A model generated the notes under the pieces. It was given only the letters and a program-made list of their open reading frames with translations, searched no databases and was not told where the DNA came from. Shown here piece after piece: positions 58,687 through 64,000 of a DNA stretch of 64,000 nt. Position 1 is the first letter of the stretch; every line of letters starts with the position of its first letter. The translations under genes and the position numbers were made by a program. The stretch is taken from contig OY987231.1 in the NCBI GenBank assembly GCA_963920705.1, positions 24,440,200-24,504,199 of the forward strand, in the 5' to 3' direction. Source of the DNA: Odiellus spinosus (Eukaryota > Arthropoda > Arachnida > Opiliones > Phalangiidae).

Positions 58687-61392
58687 AGAAACAAATGTAC
58701 ATTTGACGTTTTCAATTTTTTTCCGTTCGTATTTTGAGTTGAAGCGTAATATTGAATCAATTATTTTAATTACCGGTAATTTAAAATTTATTTTAATTAA
58801 ACCTTTTGAAAATCTAAATATTTTCGTTATATATCTTTCTCAATTTTTCTTTTTTAAGATACCAGTCGGCTTTTTTTTTAATTTTTTTTTTTTTAATTTT
58901 AACTCGTAGAGGATTGAAAGGTTTAGTTTTATCGCGTACATACATATATATATATATAGAGAGAGAGGGTCTATAAACTTGAAAAGATAGTCGTGGCTGT
59001 TTTGGGGGCTGGACTTAAAGGTACCAGAGGGAAATCATTGGAGAAGGGAGACACGAAACTTTTCCATGGCGTACGTCAAGGGTTCAATTTCTAGCTATAT
59101 TTACAGTTAAGGAAATAACCCCAAAAAATAGCCCTAGTTTATTTAATTTCCATGCTATATATCTAGATAGTAATCCCTTCCAAGAGTGTTTAAAGTAAGA
59201 TTTAGCCCCCCCCCCCCCCGCCCATAATAAATAAATCCAGCCATTAACTCGCTGCAATCGTTAATAATTCAAATGAAAGTTTGCCCAAGAATAAATTCAA
59301 GTTTGGCCAGATTTCGAGTTTGTTTATTTTAACGCTAATTTCGTCGCTTTAGTGTCTCCCTTCTGTTCTTATCCGTTTCTGTCTTTGGATAAGTTCTTTT
59401 TTAAAATGTAACCGGATTTAACCGGTTCCTTCCTCAATTGGCAAAATTGCAAATTCTGGTTTGTTGGGGGTCGGCGGCGCGGTCGAGCGTACACCCAGCT
59501 AATAAAAATATCTGCCCTAATATTCTTTAAAAAAACATTTTTTACGACGAAATAATTAACTCCCCGGGTGTGTGTGTGTGTGTGTGTTTGGGGGCTCCTT
59601 TTCGGGGATATTAATGAGACCTTTGACCCCTGACGAGAAACGTCTTCCATATTTTTTCCATTTTTGTCTCCGGCGGTAATTTACGGACTAAAATTAAAAT
59701 AATTTTGAATTTATTTCAAAAATCCTTCGACCGAAGCGAAGCGTCTTCGAATATATTGAATATTTTAACACCTAATTAAAATCGGACGTCTTATTCGCTT
59801 TGACGAGCTCGGAATCGATACAAATTACGTTAAAATAAAATGGTTTTATTAGAAATTTAGGCCTCTTCCTAGGGTGCAAAAAAAAAATGCTCGTATAATC
59901 CCTCGAAATTTTAAGATCTTTGACGCGTATACAATTAAATTTCGCTATAAATTAATAAATTTAAATACTCATTTAAAATTTTTTTAATATATATTTTTTT
60001 AATTTTAAATATCTGATAGGCAAAATTTATTATTTGGGAAACTTTAATTTCAATTATTTTTGGTTTTAAATTTAATTTTTGCAAAAACACTTAGGGCATT
60101 TTTGAAGAATTATTAATTTTCAAATATATCCGTAGGAGGTTGGGGTTCTTTCGGATGAAAGGTTAGAATAAGCCGTCGCGGTAAATTGTTATTATATTTG
60201 GGAAACACCTAAAACACGATTTTTCTACAAGTTATTACATTTTGTTAACTAATTGGGAAATTTGCGTCTCAAATATCCTTGAGAAACGCGAGTGCTCGGC
60301 GATGATGCCAAAAAAGGGATCCCGTAATTATCGCGGGCGACCAACTGCGCGTGCGCCAACCATTTTATTTATCAAACTTAATGATTTTTATAATAAATAG
60401 CTTCGACCCAACAAAGGGACGATCAAACCATTCGCCGATACGCTTAAACGCCAAAAGAAACTCGAACCATTTCGCGAGCCTTACTGGACAGTGGCGACGT
60501 AGGAACCGGAAGAGACGTATCTCTATTTAGCGCCAATAGGAGAGCTACCGGAAGTAGAGATACCCCCGTTTCGAGCTCGACTTAACCGCGAAGTTTTGTA
60601 CGGGCAATTCCGAAGCTTCTAAATTCATTTAATTTTCTTTGGCGTAATTTCGAAAACCTTTTTAGCTCGAATTTAATTTTCTTCGTAGGTCTATTAGTTA
60701 GCTTCCCTTGAAGAGGGCGCTCGGGCGAATTTGTCGTAGTAGGGTTACGTTTTTTGGCGTTGCGTCAGCGACGCCCATCGGAGAACGCGCGTTTGCGTAG
60801 GAATCTTGATCAATTATAGGCCGCTCGCGCTCAGCCAACAAACTTCTACTAATAAACGCCTTTTATAACGCCCGATATTTAAACTTATTTCTAACGTAGA
60901 TTATTTGTCGAAAACGCTAGTTTCAGCGCCTAATAATTATCTCCGACATACTCGACGGGCGCGCCGCGTTAGATTTTAGGCTCTAATTGAGATTAGACAG
61001 TTCAGCGCGCTAATAAAAAAGTCCCTGGCTCGCTGTAGAAAAGGGGATACCGAACAATAGGAATTTTACTTTGAGAGAATCTTATTACTCGTTTCGTTTA
61101 GATGGCGCCACGGTCTTCAACGGGGCTCCGAAACGAACAAAATTCGTATCGAGTTTTATGGGAAACGTGGCGCTACCTTTTGAGGGCTTGGTGCTCGTAT
61201 ATATACGAGATAAGAGATATAGAAAACGAGATTTGATTGGCTCGTATCTCCTTTTTGTATCCGAGCGGGATACAAAATGAAGGTCGATCCGTATAATTAA
61301 ACTATTTTTGATACTTTTATTCGTATTGAATAATGTAATTTACGGTCTAAGAAGTCTAAAAATGAATTTTTCTCTTATTCCGCGCGGTGTAG

Positions 61393-61408
61393 TTCAGTCT
61401 CCCTTTAA
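61393..61408 (-). repeat. Solo right end TTCAGTCTCCCT + TTAA
   Basis: Identical over the terminal 12 bp to the right end of the MITE at 6909-7192, including the TTAA. No left partner was found upstream, so it is a truncated or decayed copy. Confidence 0.5.
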
Positions 61409-64000
61409 ATTTAATAATAAAAGCTGACGTATCGAATGAAAATTAGTAGAATTTAAAAATGATTTTTATTACTTTAACTCCCCGCGAATTAAAGCCTTTG
61501 GAAATGCGTAACAAAATTTATTTTTAATGCCGTTAATTCGAATCTATTATAATTAAAATCTTTTCATATTAATATTAGTTTTTATCATTTCACGCTAAAT
61601 TTATGTTTTTATAAAATTTAAAATTGAACACGAGATGCTAACCCCCTTTCTAAGATTAAAACCCGCTCGTCTTTAATAAAATAATTATTTTTCATTCACT
61701 ATCTCTTTAAAATAAAAATAAAATTTCGGACTCCGTGGCTCCATCTATCAACCGAATCTCCAATTATTATTATCAGAAAAAGAGAGAGAGAGAGAGAGCT
61801 GGAGGGTGAATTTATTGTTAAGATTAAAATGAAATTTATGGGGAGATGTTACGCTACCGAATGCTTTTTGTTTATTTTTCGGGTTTTTTTTTTTTTTTTT
61901 TTTTTTTTTCCCCGTATCCGATATAATAATGTTGGGACGCTAGTTGCGTTGATAATTAGGCTTAGCGTAGGCTGGTAGTTGGAAGGTTTTATTATCGAGG
62001 AGAGCGACAATTACTTAAATAGCGGGAACCGCCCATTATTTCGTATTTGAATTTATTATTACGGCAATTACGTGACCGCCGCCACCGCGAATATTACGCG
62101 TCCGGATATACAATTAAATTCTTAATTTCATCTACGATGGAGGATTTAACAATGGAGACGAAAATAGGCCCAGCCCCCCAAAAAATATAAATAAACTCGG
62201 TTACTTCCGATTAAATTCGACGAATTGATTATTTTTAAAATCATTTAATTTTTCAAATTATTTAAAACCCTTCGATAAATATTCAAACAAACGAATCTTT
62301 TCTTAAATCTTTCAAATCTTAAAAATCCCGCGATAAATCTTCAATTCTTAAAATTACAAATCTCGTCATGAATATTATTTCTCATTGATTTGAATAAAAC
62401 TCCGCGAAGATATGGAGGGGGGGGGGGGGAATCTTAACGAGGTTTCGTAGGAGAAAAAAGAGGGATCCTTGGGCGGCTCATTCGCTTTTGATAATAATAA
62501 CTGTAATAATAATTCTTTAATTTAGATAAATATTTCGTTTGATCATTTTGATTTATTGTTAGGTAGATCAAATTTGTAAAAAATAATTTAATTTGGCTTT
62601 ATATACGAATGTGGATTGAATTCCATGGATGGCGTGATCCCGATTGGCCTCGGGGCTCCTCTCTCTCAATAGAAACGACCAATTAAATCGGGGTTGGGAT
62701 GAATGCCTCGAAATTAGCACGCGATATTCGTGATATCGTATATCAATGTAGGTATAATCGCTCCAATCTTATAAATTTACTTCACGTTTGTCACTCTGTA
62801 AATGCTTTGAAATTAAGTCCAATTCTCGAGGCTCGAATAAACGTAATTGAATTTTTCATTGGAACATTCCGAGTTAAAGCGAACCTGTCACCATTTTTTC
62901 ACACTATTTTATTTATCTAACCGTGGGCGAGAGGTTAAAGGTCACTCGCCAAAATCACCTCTTCTCTTTCACGCTGGAAGCAGGTCATCCTCGTAGCCGG
63001 TTAAATCAAGTAGAAGGATGGCTAACTCGGACCTTCGGTACCAACGGGTTTATCCTCTATTCGTAGGACAATTAATCCGCACGGTCCTTGGGAATCGGCG
63101 TTTTTTCTTTACGTACGCGTATAAGTAGGTATATCTTTTTGGCGTTGAATTGAAATTGGTGAAAGGTTCGCTTTAAGACAATTTCTTTCAATTGTCTCGG
63201 TTGGTTCGTGTCTATTCGTATCTCGTTTTCGTCTATAGATCTCCGCGTGATGATAGATTGTGACGAGTTCCCCATTCATCCGCTGTTGCCTCTCTCGCTT
63301 TTGTTTTTTTTTTAGTTGTTTCTCTGTGGATGCGGCGCGCGGTAGGCCTATTATTATATTTTAACAACTCTAGCTGTAGTAGTGTAGGGGTACGGGGGGG
63401 GGAATGAGAGGCAACGAGTTACGCGTATTGAAATAATATAATTTCCCCCTCAATCTCTTTATCTTTTCTGTTCTCTCTCTGGTTCTCACCTCGAGCTACC
63501 CCGTGGCACGATTTGATAATTGAAAAGATTACCGCGTTTTTCATCGTATATTTTGGTATCTTCTCGCGTCTGGCTACTTTAATATTAGACTTTCCTTCGT
63601 CGTTATCGTTTCTCGGAATCGCGAACGCGTGACGCCGAAAACGCCGCGCCTGTCAGTTAACAAAATCATTTTTGTTTTCTATCCAATATCTTCGCCTATT
63701 TAATCAAACACGAAGCGAAATTATTATATTTCCAACCTAGACGATATAATGATGCTCTGAAAAAAAAAAAAGGCCCCCTAAAAAAAACCTCTTTACTGTA
63801 CGACAAACTAAGGATGCGAAATATATATTTAACTCTTAATATTATCCGATTGAAAAATGAGTCGCTTTTCCCGGTGTAAACTTTATCCCATTGGTCAGTA
63901 TCGGATAATATCTTTTCTCGATGCCCTTATTAGCGAGTATTAATGAGGGGTTGCACCCCCCTCCCCCCTATTTTTTCGTAAAATCCGTGCATCTAATTAA

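Larger units (their letters stand above)
55567..64000. other. Noncoding stretch downstream of the retrotransposon
   Basis: No gene, exon or RNA could be recognised. It contains long A/T homopolymers (near 56948, 57825 and 61887), an ATT microsatellite, a TTAA-flanked MITE, G/C runs, and two ETS-like CCGGAAG motifs with a CCAAT near 60495-60555 that might mark a regulatory site. At 63839-63850 and 63900-63911 the sequence ATATTATCCGAT is inverted across about 50 bp. A 69-codon frame at 61071-61280 and a 73-codon frame at 62699-62920 look like chance. Confidence 0.5.

Overview
The window looks like a piece of an invertebrate animal nuclear genome. It holds two spliced exons of one conserved animal gene separated by an 8.8 kb intron, a complete LTR retrotransposon, SINE- and MITE-like insertions, and long AT-rich noncoding stretches. 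I see no bacterial operons, no ribosome-binding-site-led genes, and no rRNA or tRNA genes. The noncoding DNA is full of microsatellites and long homopolymers, including poly(G)/poly(C) runs of up to 20. CpG is common while TpG and CpA look scarce, the opposite of a CpG-methylated genome, so the host probably has little or no germline CpG methylation (inference from reading; not counted genome-wide).

The one host gene I can support is a UPF0489-family gene (human C5orf22-like) on the + strand. One exon at 21232-21655 carries the family's hallmark D-x-D-x-D segment. The next, at 30471-30586, follows in phase with consensus splice sites. The 5' exons and the remaining 3' exons are not recognisable here. 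Everything upstream of 21231 and downstream of 30586 is therefore either intron of this gene or intergenic DNA.

Layout: 1-21231 is noncoding, with a (CT)65 tract, a TTAA-flanked MITE (6909-7192), degenerate tandem arrays with periods of about 130 bp (7303-7740) and 120 bp (11569-12015), and a hairpin cluster (8180-8310). The intron 21656-30470 contains a promoter-like CpG-rich block (24.6-24.9 kb), two hairpins, a 63-bp repeat that recurs inverted at 19.4 kb, and a poly(A)-tailed SINE-like insertion with a 15-bp target duplication (28634-28985). The stretch 30587-50837 holds a foldback element (33097-33252), 31-bp and 30-bp tandem arrays and several TGACGTCA palindromes. 50838-55561 is an apparently intact and very young Ty3/Gypsy (Mag-like) retrotransposon with two identical 210-bp LTRs, a serine-tRNA-like primer site, a single 1391-residue Gag-Pol frame and a 5-bp target duplication. 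55567-64000 is noncoding, with a second TTAA-flanked MITE at 58498-58686.

No new multi-gene system is visible. The most useful leads are the SINE with a 7SL-like 5' end, the young retroelement, the dispersed short repeat families that standard libraries would probably miss, and the palindromic TGACGTCA excess.
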